From Sphingomonadaceae bacterium (lineage in GTDB: Bacteria > Pseudomonadota > Alphaproteobacteria > Sphingomonadales > Sphingomonadaceae), in NCBI GenBank assembly GCA_016742125.1, contig JACVCM010000086.1:1-13256 (forward strand): DNA of 13,256 nucleotides, given 5' to 3'. Under the pieces are notes generated by a model that searched no databases, had not been told where the DNA came from, and saw nothing but the letters and a program-made list of their open reading frames with translations. The stretch's first letter is position 1, and every line of letters begins with the position of its first letter. Both the position numbers and the translations under genes were made by a program. This document shows positions 1-7,217 of the stretch, piece by piece.

Positions 1-1112
1 GTCTGGTGCTGCGCGCGCACGAGGATGGCGATGCTGTCGAGGCTGTCGCCCTTATATTGTAGCGCCTCTACCTCGTCGCCGACGCGGCGCGCCTCTTCGG
101 GGCCGTCCCAGACGCCGATGATCCGGACCTTCTCGCCCTCATCGATTTCGGTCCAGAGCGTCTTGCCAAGGCGGCTGCTGTTCGCGTCGATCAGTCCGCT
201 CGCGGCGGCGAGGATATGCGGCGTGCTGCGGTAATTCTGTTCGAGCTTGATGATCTTCGCACCGGGAAAATCCTTTTCGAAGCGCAATATGTTCGCAACC
301 TCTGCCCCGCGCCACGAATAAATGCTTTGGTCGTCATCGCCGACGCAGCAGATATTCTGCGGGCTTCGGCCCTGCATGAGCAGGCGGAGCCACATATATT
401 GGACGGTGTTGGTATCCTGATATTCGTCGACCAGCACATATTTGAACTGCCGCTGATATTTTTCGAGGATGTCGCGGTTGCCGCGCAGCAGTGTGACGAT
501 GTGAAGCAAGAGGTCGCCGAAATCGCAGGCGTTGAGCGCGAGCAGGCGGGCCTGATAGAGCGCGTACATCCGCTGGCCTTTACCGTTGGCATATTCCTCA
601 TTGTCGCCCGGCGTCAGGTCGGCGGGGGTCTTGCCGGCGTTCTTCCACCGGTCGATCATTCCTGCGAGCCCGCGTGCGGGGAAGCGCTTTTCGTCCAGAT
701 CTTCCGACAGGATAAGCTGTTTCAACAGGCGGATCTGGTCGTCGGTGTCGATAATCGTGAAATTGCTTTGCAGGCCCACAACCTCGGCATGGCGGCGCAG
801 CATTTTTGCGCCAATGCTGTGAAAGGTGCCGAGCCAGGGCATCCCCTCGACCGCTTCGCCGACCATATGGCCGATGCGCTCACGCATCTCGCGCGCCGCC
901 TTGTTGGTGAAAGTGACGGCGAGGATTTCGGACGGCCAGGCGAGCCGCGCATACAGGATCTGCGCCATGCGCGCGGTCAGTGCGGCCGTCTTGCCGGTGC
1001 CTGCGCCCGCGAGCAGCAGCACAGGACCTTCGGTGGTGAGCACGGCTTCACGCTGCGGCGGGTTTAAGCCCCTCAGCCAGGGGGGCTCGCTCTGGACCTG
1101 ATTGTCTTGCAT
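1..1112 (-). CDS. uvrD: UvrD/PcrA-type DNA helicase, N-terminal part
   Basis: This is an ATP-dependent 3'-5' superfamily 1A helicase of the UvrD/PcrA/Rep group, which unwinds DNA in nucleotide excision and mismatch repair. The gene reads leftward from ATG at 1110-1112, and 370 codons are present before the window ends; the family is usually 700-800 residues, so the C-terminal half is missing. Visible motifs are the Q-motif region GLNPPQREAV (16-25), Walker A AGAGTGKT (35-42), motif Ia AVTFTNKAAREM (65-76), Walker B VLVDEYQDTN (226-235), motif III GDDDQSIYSWRGA (258-270) and motif IV LEQNYRS (290-296). No strong ribosome site precedes the ATG, but the N-terminus fits the family. It diverges from the proline-rich gene across a 109-bp gap. 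UvrD versus PcrA naming cannot be settled from the N-terminal half; the helicase assignment is firm. Confidence 0.95.
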   Translation of the reverse strand, partial: MQDNQVQSEPPWLRGLNPPQREAVLTTEGPVLLLAGAGTGKTAALTARMAQILYARLAWPSEILAVTFTNKAAREMRERIGHMVGEAVEGMPWLGTFHSIGAKMLRRHAEVVGLQSNFTIIDTDDQIRLLKQLILSEDLDEKRFPARGLAGMIDRWKNAGKTPADLTPGDNEEYANGKGQRMYALYQARLLALNACDFGDLLLHIVTLLRGNRDILEKYQRQFKYVLVDEYQDTNTVQYMWLRLLMQGRSPQNICCVGDDDQSIYSWRGAEVANILRFEKDFPGAKIIKLEQNYRSTPHILAAASGLIDANSSRLGKTLWTEIDEGEKVRIIGVWDGPEEARRVGDEVEALQYKGDSLDSIAILVRAQHQ

Positions 1113-1127
1113 CGGTGAACAGTTAGG

Positions 1128-1157
1128 GAACGGCGCGGCGAACCGCAAGCGCCGTTC
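1128..1157. repeat. 9-bp perfect inverted repeat in divergent gap
   Basis: GAACGGCGC at 1128-1136 is matched by GCGCCGTTC at 1149-1157 around a 12-nt loop. It sits 16 bp upstream of the helicase ATG, in the 109-bp gap shared with the rightward proline-rich gene. It could be a 5'-leader hairpin or an operator for the helicase gene. No LexA-like box or strong sigma-70 promoter is evident in the gap. Confidence 0.5.
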
Positions 1158-1221
1158 GGCGAATTGCCGGAACCAACTGCGCTGTACCGCATTTCCTCAA
1201 CACAAGACGAGGAGAATCATC

Positions 1222-1674
1222 ATGCGCAGCACCATCCTGCTGGGCGCCGCTGCCGCCCTTGCACTCATTGCTACCGACCCTGCATTGTGTATGCAGAATC
1301 CGACGCCGCCAGCGAATCCGACAGATCCGATCCCACCGGAAACACCGCCTACACCCGGCGATCCAGTGCCGCCCACACCACCAGCACCGGGTCAACCGAT
1401 GCCCATGCCGGCCCCGATGCCGGCCCCGGAACCTGAGCCCCAGCCGACGCCAACGCCACAGCCGCCTGTTCAAGGCAGCACCGATGCCCCCGTTGGGCCC
1501 ATGGCTACACCCCCAATGGCGGGAGCGGATCGGGCGCAAAGCGGCGGCACGACGTCGGCAATGATGACACCGCAACCTGCGACAAAGGAATATCCGCCCT
1601 GTACGCGGACATTGCAGGACAATTGCCGCAATCCCGGCGAAGGGCCGAAAGCTACGCGGAAGCGGACGCGCTGA
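1222..1674 (+). CDS. Small exported proline-rich protein, function unknown
   Basis: I do not recognise a named gene. The start is ATG 1222, preceded by GAGGAG at 1209-1214; the frame extends upstream to 1102 without support. The 150-aa product begins with a signal-peptide-like stretch (MRST, then a hydrophobic run to about residue 18, and ALC at 21-23). Cys23 lacks a proper lipobox, so Sec export with signal peptidase I cleavage is more likely than lipidation. Residues 27-85 are a Pro-rich tract of PTPP, PMPAP and PEPQP units, typical of an unfolded periplasmic spacer. The C-terminal part has a compact cysteine pair, C127 and C135 (YPPCTRTLQDNC), then a very basic tail (KATRKRTR). A periplasmic or envelope location is inferred. 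Its last 23 bp overlap the end of the convergent EamA gene. Confidence 0.75.
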   Translation: MRSTILLGAAAALALIATDPALCMQNPTPPANPTDPIPPETPPTPGDPVPPTPPAPGQPMPMPAPMPAPEPEPQPTPTPQPPVQGSTDAPVGPMATPPMAGADRAQSGGTTSAMMTPQPATKEYPPCTRTLQDNCRNPGEGPKATRKRTR

Positions 1675-2557
1675 ACTTAGGCAATAGCCGTCCGTCCATA
1701 GCCAGCAAGCCCAGCGCAATCAGCGCTGCGCCTGCCAGTTCTTTCGGTTCGACGGTCTCGCCCAGTGCCACCACGCCCACGATGACCGCAATCACCGGCA
1801 TGATAAAGGCGACCAGCATCGCGTTGGATGCGCCCGCGCTGTCGATCAGGCGGAAATAGAAGAAATAGGCGATGGCGGTGGAGGGTATGGCCAGACCTGC
1901 CGCCCCAGCCCAGGCGTCCCATCCGGCGGCAGGCAGGTTCCAGGGCTGCTCGGCAAGAAGCATGACCGGTAGCATGATCAAGGCGGCCGTGGTTACCTGG
2001 CCTGTGGCTACTACAAGAGGGGTCATTGTCGATTGCGACAACGTCCGCCCGTATACGGCGGCAAGTGCATAAAGCAGCGTCGCCGCCAGACAGGCCAGTT
2101 GCGCCAGCACGCTTCCGCTCAGACCGCCCAGGGCATCGGTCCCGACCATTACCACAATGCCGGCAAGGCCCAGCAGGACGCCGACTATGCGGGCAGGGGT
2201 CGCCTTTTCGTCGCGGGTCAGGAAATGCGCGGTGACGACGCCCCACAGCGGTGTTGTCGCATTGAGGATAGAGGCAAGACCGCTCTCGATATGCGTCTGG
2301 CCCCAGAAAAACAGAATGAACGGGAACGCCGCGTTTATGGCGCCGAGGACGAAAAACTGCCCCCAACTTTTTCCATCACGGGGCATGCGGTGGCCCATGA
2401 TACGCAAGATAAGCAACATCGGCGGCACCGCCAGCGCCAGCCGCAGAAAGACCAACGTATTGGGCGGGAAACCGCGTAACCCGAGCTCGATCATGAAAAA
2501 TGCGCCGCCCCATAACAGCGACAGCAACATGATGATGCCCCAATCGGCAGCAGACAT
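1652..2557 (-). CDS. EamA/DMT-family membrane transporter (RhaT/RarD-like)
   Basis: A 301-aa inner-membrane protein of the drug/metabolite transporter superfamily, made of two EamA repeats of about five helices each. The N-terminal repeat begins ADWGIIMLLSLLWGGAFFMI, with the family's typical WG..F segment; the second starts near residue 150 (LAQLACLAATLLYALAAVYGR) and includes the AIPSTAIAYFFYFRLI helix. Helix 10 ends in a short polar tail. Substrates in this family vary widely (amino acids, nucleotide sugars, drugs) and cannot be told here. ATG 2555-2557 is chosen because it opens directly on helix 1; the frame continues upstream only into rsmD. It lies 11 bp after rsmD, so it is probably co-transcribed with rsmD and the pseudouridine synthase. 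Its TAG stop lies inside the convergent proline-rich gene. Confidence 0.88.
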   Translation of the reverse strand: MSAADWGIIMLLSLLWGGAFFMIELGLRGFPPNTLVFLRLALAVPPMLLILRIMGHRMPRDGKSWGQFFVLGAINAAFPFILFFWGQTHIESGLASILNATTPLWGVVTAHFLTRDEKATPARIVGVLLGLAGIVVMVGTDALGGLSGSVLAQLACLAATLLYALAAVYGRTLSQSTMTPLVVATGQVTTAALIMLPVMLLAEQPWNLPAAGWDAWAGAAGLAIPSTAIAYFFYFRLIDSAGASNAMLVAFIMPVIAVIVGVVALGETVEPKELAGAALIALGLLAMDGRLLPKFSASASA

Positions 2558-2568
2558 TCCGGGATTCT

Positions 2569-3120
2569 TCAAACCGCAGCCTCCGGCCGGAGCAGCGTCA
2601 ACCGGGCCTTGCCGACGTCGCGGACGTTGTCGATGATGAAACCCTTGACGTCGATGTTTTCCTTGCTGCTGGTCTCTATGCCGATCCACGCAGAGCGCGC
2701 GAACCAGCCGAGACGGCAAAGCTTGTCAAGCGCGACCGCCCCGGCGCCGGTGGTATAGGGCGGGTCCATCAGGACCAGGTCGAAAGGCATGATCGCAGAG
2801 CCGAGCGACAGCACCGAAGATTTGCGGATATCGGATTGCGTCTTTGCACCGAGCCTGGCGATGTTGGTTTCGAGCGCGTCGAGGGCGGCACGGTCCTGCT
2901 CGACAAAGGTGCACGTCGCTGCACCGCGCGATAGGGCTTCCAGACCGAGCGCGCCGGAACCAGCGAACAGGTCCAGCACGGCAAGGTCCTCGAACGAACC
3001 CAAGCGGCTGGTCAGCATCGAAAACAGCGTCTCGCGGGTGCGGTCGGCGGTCGGCCGTGTCGTATCGCCTTTGGGCGCAACCAGAGGTCGCGAACGCCAT
3101 TGACCTGAGATTATGCGCAT
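2569..3120 (-). CDS. rsmD: 16S rRNA (guanine966-N2)-methyltransferase RsmD
   Basis: RsmD uses S-adenosylmethionine to methylate N2 of G966 in 16S rRNA during 30S assembly. The 183-aa length is normal. The N-terminal MRIISGQWRSRPLVAPKGDTTRPT is the family's RNA-facing segment. SAM motif I is LDLFAGSGALGLEALSRGA (residues ~49-67), and the catalytic motif IV is DPPY (~119-122), typical of N2-guanine and N6-adenine methylases. The ATG (3118-3120) follows the pseudouridine synthase stop by only 3 bp (TAG AAT ATG on the minus strand), suggesting translational coupling. Two rRNA-modification enzymes in tandem make sense as a unit. Confidence in the family is high. Confidence 0.94.
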   Translation of the reverse strand: MRIISGQWRSRPLVAPKGDTTRPTADRTRETLFSMLTSRLGSFEDLAVLDLFAGSGALGLEALSRGAATCTFVEQDRAALDALETNIARLGAKTQSDIRKSSVLSLGSAIMPFDLVLMDPPYTTGAGAVALDKLCRLGWFARSAWIGIETSSKENIDVKGFIIDNVRDVGKARLTLLRPEAAV

Positions 3121-3123
3121 ATT

Positions 3124-4086
3124 CTAGCCCTTCCCTTTCAGGGGAGGGGACGGGGTGAGGGTTGTCGGTCGAGTTCCGCTTTTGCGGACAGACCGCACCC
3201 CCGTCCCCTCCCCTGAAGGGGAGGGGGGAGATGTTAAAGTCTTCCGGAACTCGATCAAATCGACGCGCCGGACTTCGCCGACATCGCCAGCCTTCATATC
3301 GCCCAGCACGAAAGGTCCATAACGCGTACGGATAAGGCGACTGACTTCCAGCCCCAGATGCTCAAGCACGCGACGCACTTCGCGGTTCTTGCCCTCGGTC
3401 AGCGTCATTTCGACCCAGCCATTGCGGCCCGTGCGCCTTTCCAGATTGGCGTCGATCTTGCCATAACGCACGCCGTCGATCTCGATACCGTGAATCAGGT
3501 CTTCAAGCTGTTCCTGCGTCACATCGCCAAAACAGCGCGCGCGATAGGTGCGTTCGACACCGGTCGACGGCAATTCCATTTGCCGCTTGAATTCACCGTC
3601 ATTGGTGAGGAGCAGCAGGCCTTCGGTGTTGAGGTCAAGCCGCCCGATCGGCATCAACCGCGGCAGGTCTTTGGGCAGCACATCATAAATCGTCTTGCGA
3701 CCCGAAAAGTCGCGTTCAGCGGTCAGGCAGCCTTCGGGCTTGTGGAAGAGGTACAGTTTCGTTGGCTCGGCCTGTTTGACCGCCTTGCCGTCTACCGCCA
3801 CGCCGTGCAGCGATTTGAGCAGTGTCGCCGGGGTTTCAACCTTTTCGCCATTCAGCGTCACGCGGCCGTCGGCGATCATGCGCTCTATTTCGCGCCGCGA
3901 GGCTACGCCAGCGCGGGCAAGCAGCTTTGCGATCCGTTCTTCCCCGTCCTTCCGCTCGAGCGCGCCCTTCGAATTTCCGGCATCGGGACGCGGCTTGCGC
4001 GCGGGTTTCCTGTCCCAGCGCAGACGGGGCGGTTTGGTAACGCGGGGTGCAGCACGGGGAGGGGCTTTGGAAGGTGGTTTCGCCAT
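3124..4086 (-). CDS. RluB/RsuA-family rRNA pseudouridine synthase with repeat-derived tail
   Basis: This enzyme isomerises a uridine of ribosomal RNA to pseudouridine; the RluB group targets helix 80/89-region sites of 23S rRNA. Residues 1-48 are a basic Pro/Lys/Arg-rich extension. An S4 RNA-binding domain follows (~49-100: RIAKLLARAGVASRREIERM..). The catalytic domain carries GRLDLNTEGLLLLTNDG with catalytic Asp151, then EGKNREVRR (231-239). The usual family end is around VRRVDLIEFRKTL (272-284). Residues 285-320 (TSPPSPSGEGTG... PSPPLKGKG) are encoded by an inverted intergenic-type repeat and look added. ATG 4084-4086 is chosen; a GTG at 4122 would add 12 residues. rsmD begins 3 bp downstream. 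Whether the substrate is the RluB, RluE or RsuA site cannot be fixed from sequence alone; RluB is the best guess from the length and basic N-terminus. Confidence 0.9.
   Translation of the reverse strand: MAKPPSKAPPRAAPRVTKPPRLRWDRKPARKPRPDAGNSKGALERKDGEERIAKLLARAGVASRREIERMIADGRVTLNGEKVETPATLLKSLHGVAVDGKAVKQAEPTKLYLFHKPEGCLTAERDFSGRKTIYDVLPKDLPRLMPIGRLDLNTEGLLLLTNDGEFKRQMELPSTGVERTYRARCFGDVTQEQLEDLIHGIEIDGVRYGKIDANLERRTGRNGWVEMTLTEGKNREVRRVLEHLGLEVSRLIRTRYGPFVLGDMKAGDVGEVRRVDLIEFRKTLTSPPSPSGEGTGVRSVRKSGTRPTTLTPSPPLKGKG
3127..3232. repeat. GC-rich inverted repeat inside the pseudouridine synthase gene
   Basis: Two arms share a perfect 19-bp inverted match, TTCAGGGGAGGGGACGGGG at 3137-3155 and its complement at 3199-3217, with looser matching on both sides and 43 bp between. 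Each arm is palindromic in itself (CCCCTGAAGGGG at 3210-3221). The spacer holds a small hairpin, TCCGC-TTTT-GCGGA, near 3175-3188. Such GGGGAGGGGACGGGGTG units are a common kind of dispersed palindrome in alphaproteobacteria. The whole block lies in frame within the 3' end of the synthase gene and supplies its stop region. Confidence 0.85.
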
Positions 4087-4167
4087 GTCCGGGCCTTTGC
4101 AGCAATGCCGAACAAAAGTCACTGGCCATTCAGGAAAATGGCGTTAGTCATGCCAGCAAAGCATATC

Positions 4168-4174
4168 GGAGGGG
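4168..4174 (+). promoter_or_regulatory. Ribosome binding site for ampG
   Basis: GGAGGGG lies 5-7 nt before ATG 4180. It decides against the in-frame ATG at 4138, whose nearest purine run (AGGAAA) touches the start codon, and against the long open frame reaching back to 3358 over the divergent synthase gene. Confidence 0.8.
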
Positions 4175-4179
4175 TCCGC

Positions 4180-5736
4180 ATGTCAGTCGATTTACAGCGC
4201 TTCATCATTTTCGTCGTCGTCATCGGCGGCGTCATTCTCGCGGCGCTGACCATCAAATCCTTCCGACCCTATTTGCGTAAAGCGCCGATGGTGGCGTTCC
4301 TGCTCGGCATATCGAGCGGCTTTCCGCTGACGCTGCTGATCGCTACAATGACGTTCTGGCTGGCGCGCGTGGGGATCGACACCGCAACAATCGGCTTCGC
4401 TGTGGCCTTGGGCATTCCCTATACGCTCAAATTTCTGTGGGCACCGTTGGTCGACAAGCTGCCTCTGCCGTTCCTGACCAGGACCTTCGGCCAGCGGCGC
4501 GGCTGGCTGTTTCTGATCCAGGGACTGCTGTTCGTCGCGGTATGGCAGTTGGGCGCAAGCAACCCGCAACCCGGCAATATGACGGTCTTCGCGATATGGG
4601 CGTTGATTACCGCATTTCTGTCGGCAACCCAGGACATCGTCATCGATGCCTATCGTATCGAGATCCTGGATGAAGAAGAATTTGCGCATGGCACCGCCAC
4701 GAACCAGTTCGGCTATCGTACCGGCAACCTGATTGCGGGTGCCGGGACGATCTATTTTGCGTCCAACGAAGGGCTGGGGCTCGGTTGGGCGACAGCCTAT
4801 GGCCTGACCGCGTTCTGCATCATTCCCGCGATCATCGGTGCCTTCATCATCGGGCCGGGCAAATTTGTCGACCGCTATGCCGATGCAGCCGGGATGAAAC
4901 CGCGCGAGTGGTTGCGCGAGACCGTGGTCAATCCGTTCCGCGAATTTCTCACGCGACATGGCGCGTTCATTATCCTTGGATTTGTGCTGGTCTACAAGGT
5001 TGGCGATGCGATGGGACAGGCGATGCTCGGGCCGATGATTGTCGATCTCGGCTTTTCGGATACCGATTACATCACGGCCAACAAGATTTGGGGCTATGCG
5101 GCCTTGATTGTCGGGTCAGCGCTGGGCGCGCCTTTCATCCTCTGGCTGGGGATGGGAAGGGCGCTGCTCATTTCAGGGCTGCTGATGATGTTTTCCAACG
5201 TCATGTTCATGGTCCTTGCCGCGACCGGCAATAATTACTGGATGATGGTTGCAGCCATCTGCACGGAAAATGTCACCAGCGGTATCGGACTGACCGTGTT
5301 CACCACATATCTCTCTGGCCTGTCGAGTATCGCTTATACAGCGACGCAGTTTGCGCTTCTGTCGTCGTTCGCCGGAGTCGGGCGGACCTTTATGGCCGGA
5401 CCTGCGGGCATAGTGGCCGACAATTTTGGCTGGGTGTTCTTCTGGGGCTTCACCGTTGTTGCCGCCATACCGGGCATGTTCCTGCTCTGGCTGTTATGGA
5501 GCAAAGGCTATGTCGTGCAGAGCGTCCGCCAGACCGATGCCGTCGAACATGACGCGCCGAAGGAACCGGTCGGGCCAGTGCGCATATTCGGCTTTATGTT
5601 GGTGGTTGCCGGACTGATCGGACTGTTGCTGGTCGGACCGCTGGAACTCGCGAACAACTTTGCCGCGATCTTTGCGGCGGTTCTGGTGGCTGGCGGGCTG
5701 TTGGCGTGGAAGGGGCAGCCTGCAAAGGCGGCCTAA
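4180..5736 (+). CDS. ampG: AmpG-family muropeptide permease (MFS)
   Basis: AmpG imports anhydro-muropeptides (GlcNAc-anhMurNAc-peptides) from periplasm to cytoplasm for peptidoglycan recycling, and in many bacteria it feeds beta-lactamase induction. The product is 518 aa with about 14 hydrophobic segments, more than a 12-helix MFS protein and in line with AmpG. Family marks include KFLWAPLVDKLPLPF (84-98), GQRRGWL (104-110) and the intramembrane signature ATQDIVIDAYRIEIL (149-163), which corresponds to the ASQDIVFDAW region of enterobacterial AmpG. The first helix (~8-24) stands before the canonical start of the domain (LRKAPMVAFLLGISSGFPL). It diverges from the pseudouridine synthase with a 93-bp gap and ends tail to tail with folC, sharing 4 bp (CTAA). 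No ampC or ampR is nearby. The exact sugar-peptide substrate is inferred from family. Confidence 0.88.
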   Translation: MSVDLQRFIIFVVVIGGVILAALTIKSFRPYLRKAPMVAFLLGISSGFPLTLLIATMTFWLARVGIDTATIGFAVALGIPYTLKFLWAPLVDKLPLPFLTRTFGQRRGWLFLIQGLLFVAVWQLGASNPQPGNMTVFAIWALITAFLSATQDIVIDAYRIEILDEEEFAHGTATNQFGYRTGNLIAGAGTIYFASNEGLGLGWATAYGLTAFCIIPAIIGAFIIGPGKFVDRYADAAGMKPREWLRETVVNPFREFLTRHGAFIILGFVLVYKVGDAMGQAMLGPMIVDLGFSDTDYITANKIWGYAALIVGSALGAPFILWLGMGRALLISGLLMMFSNVMFMVLAATGNNYWMMVAAICTENVTSGIGLTVFTTYLSGLSSIAYTATQFALLSSFAGVGRTFMAGPAGIVADNFGWVFFWGFTVVAAIPGMFLLWLLWSKGYVVQSVRQTDAVEHDAPKEPVGPVRIFGFMLVVAGLIGLLLVGPLELANNFAAIFAAVLVAGGLLAWKGQPAKAA

Positions 5737-7073
5737 TCCGGGAGCTCGCCATTCAGTCGGAGCACTTCGCCAGCCAGATAGAGCGAACCGCAAATGAGGA
5801 CATGTGCAGGCTGGAACCCGGACCCGAGTCCCATGAGCGCAGCCGCGACATCGTCCGATGGATGGGCTTCACCGATTGCGAGTTCGTCCTGGACACGCCG
5901 ACAAAATTCGTCGGGATCATGATGCTCATGGCCGGGGATGGGCACAGCAAGCAGCGACGCAATGTTGTGGGCAAAGGGTTTGAGGAATCCGACAGCATCC
6001 TTGTTCTTCAACATGCCGATAACCACATGCACCGGCGGACCGTTTTCCAACATCTTCGCGATTGCTGCACCGGCATCGGGATTGTGGCCTCCGTCCAGCC
6101 ACACGGTTGAACCCGCGGGCAGCAAGTCGGTAAGCGGCCCCTTGCCGAGCGCCTGCATGCGTGCAGGCCAGCGCGTCCATTCCATCGCGGCGGACAAGGC
6201 GCCCTCGGGAATGACGATCGCGCTCTGGTGACGCAGCATGGCGATGGCGAGCGCAGCATTGTCGGCCTGATGCGCGCCGGGCATGCGGGGGAGGGGAAGG
6301 CTGATCTTGCCTGTTTGATCGCGGTAGTGGAGGCGGCCCTCGTAAGCGACTGCATCCCAAGCCTCGCCACGTGCTAGCAATTTTGCGCCGGATGAGGTTG
6401 CCTGGACCGCGATGGTGTTGGCCATCGACGCCGCATATTTCTGCGTGACCAACGGTACACAGGTTTTGGCAATGCCAGCCTTTTCAAAGGCGATGCGATC
6501 CAGCGGCGGCATGTCGGCTATGCCATTTTCCGGCGCGAGCAGAAATGCTTCATGGTCGATCCCGAGCGACGCGATACCGCAAACGGCCGGTTTGGCGATA
6601 ACATTGGTGGCATCGAGCCTGCCGCCAAGACCGACCTCGATCACGCAGGCGTCGGCGGGCATGCGCGCAAAGGCCAGGAAGGCGACGGCCGTGGTGACTT
6701 CGAAAAAGCTGGCTTGAAGGCCTTCGGCCTGGTCGAGAACGTCAGCTAGCAAAGCGGTGAGCAGATCATCGTCAATCAACTTTCCTGCAATACGGATGCG
6801 TTCGTTGAACCGAACAAGGTGCGGGCTTGTATAGACATGGCAGGTCAGGCCCGCTGCCTCTATGGCGCTACGCAGGAACGCACAGGATGAGCCCTTGCCG
6901 TTGGTGCCCGCGACATGGAAAACAGGCGGCATGCCATGGTGCGGGTTGCCGAGGCGGTCGAGCAAGGCGGTAATACGTTCCAGTCCCAGTACATCGCGGC
7001 CGGGGGAGAGCATGGTCAGCCGGTCGAGCTGTGCTTGGACAGAGGGATTGGTTGCGATCGCGTGGTCGGGCAT
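5733..7073 (-). CDS. folC: Bifunctional dihydrofolate synthase/folylpolyglutamate synthase FolC
   Basis: FolC adds glutamate to dihydropteroate and then further glutamates to folates, using ATP, in the cytoplasm. The 446-aa length is normal. Visible are the P-loop VAGTNGKGS (54-62), the folate/ATP signature YTSPHLVRFNERIRI (81-95), EVGLGGRLDATN (146-157), EKAGIAK (197-203) with the lysine that is carbamylated in Mur-type ligases, and LDGGHNPDA (326-334) in the C-terminal glutamate-binding domain. Between HEAFL (174-178) and EKAGIAK there is a somewhat longer Pro-rich loop than in enterobacterial FolC. The N-terminus (LDRLTMLSPGRDVLGLERI) matches the family, so ATG 7073 is kept although no clear ribosome site precedes it. 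It is the last gene of the trp-accD-folC run, 144 bp after accD, with a palindromic repeat between. Confidence 0.95.
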   Translation of the reverse strand: MPDHAIATNPSVQAQLDRLTMLSPGRDVLGLERITALLDRLGNPHHGMPPVFHVAGTNGKGSSCAFLRSAIEAAGLTCHVYTSPHLVRFNERIRIAGKLIDDDLLTALLADVLDQAEGLQASFFEVTTAVAFLAFARMPADACVIEVGLGGRLDATNVIAKPAVCGIASLGIDHEAFLLAPENGIADMPPLDRIAFEKAGIAKTCVPLVTQKYAASMANTIAVQATSSGAKLLARGEAWDAVAYEGRLHYRDQTGKISLPLPRMPGAHQADNAALAIAMLRHQSAIVIPEGALSAAMEWTRWPARMQALGKGPLTDLLPAGSTVWLDGGHNPDAGAAIAKMLENGPPVHVVIGMLKNKDAVGFLKPFAHNIASLLAVPIPGHEHHDPDEFCRRVQDELAIGEAHPSDDVAAALMGLGSGFQPAHVLICGSLYLAGEVLRLNGELPD

Positions 7074-7101
7074 CAGCTATTATCGCGCAACCAACCAGCA
7101 C

Positions 7102-7192
7102 CGTCACCCTGAACCTGTTTCAGGGTCCATTTCGCCTCTCTGCCCTTCGGTCTCGGCTGATGGATGGATCCTGAAACAAGTTCAGGATGACG
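7102..7192. repeat. REP-like two-hairpin palindrome, copy 1 (accD/folC)
   Basis: The unit has two inverted arms flanking a core. The left arm folds as ACCCTGAA, loop CCTGT, TTCAGGGT; the right arm as ATCCTGAA, loop ACAAG, TTCAGGAT. The core holds GGTCTCGGCTGA at 7149-7160, invariant in all three copies. It fills most of the accD-folC gap and would be transcribed in the operon mRNA. Translated in the plus strand it gives an ILKQVQDD peptide, which is not a real protein. Confidence 0.9.
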
Positions 7193-7217
7193 AGTAGCGG
7201 CAAACAAGGTTTGTGCC

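Noticed and set aside
216..1067. Long plus-strand open frame of 283 codons
   Set aside because: It is antisense to the helicase gene, which has all its motifs; the translation shows no domain.
3358..4179. 274-codon upstream extension of the AmpG frame
   Set aside because: It runs antisense through the pseudouridine synthase gene; the strong ribosome site at 4168 and family similarity place the start at 4180.
4192..4959. 255-codon minus-strand frame
   Set aside because: It is a shadow of ampG, with a Gln/Arg-rich translation and no recognisable domain.
7102..7192. Small frames ending in ILKQVQDDE or similar
   Set aside because: These are chance translations of the palindromic repeat, also seen from copy 2, and not proteins.
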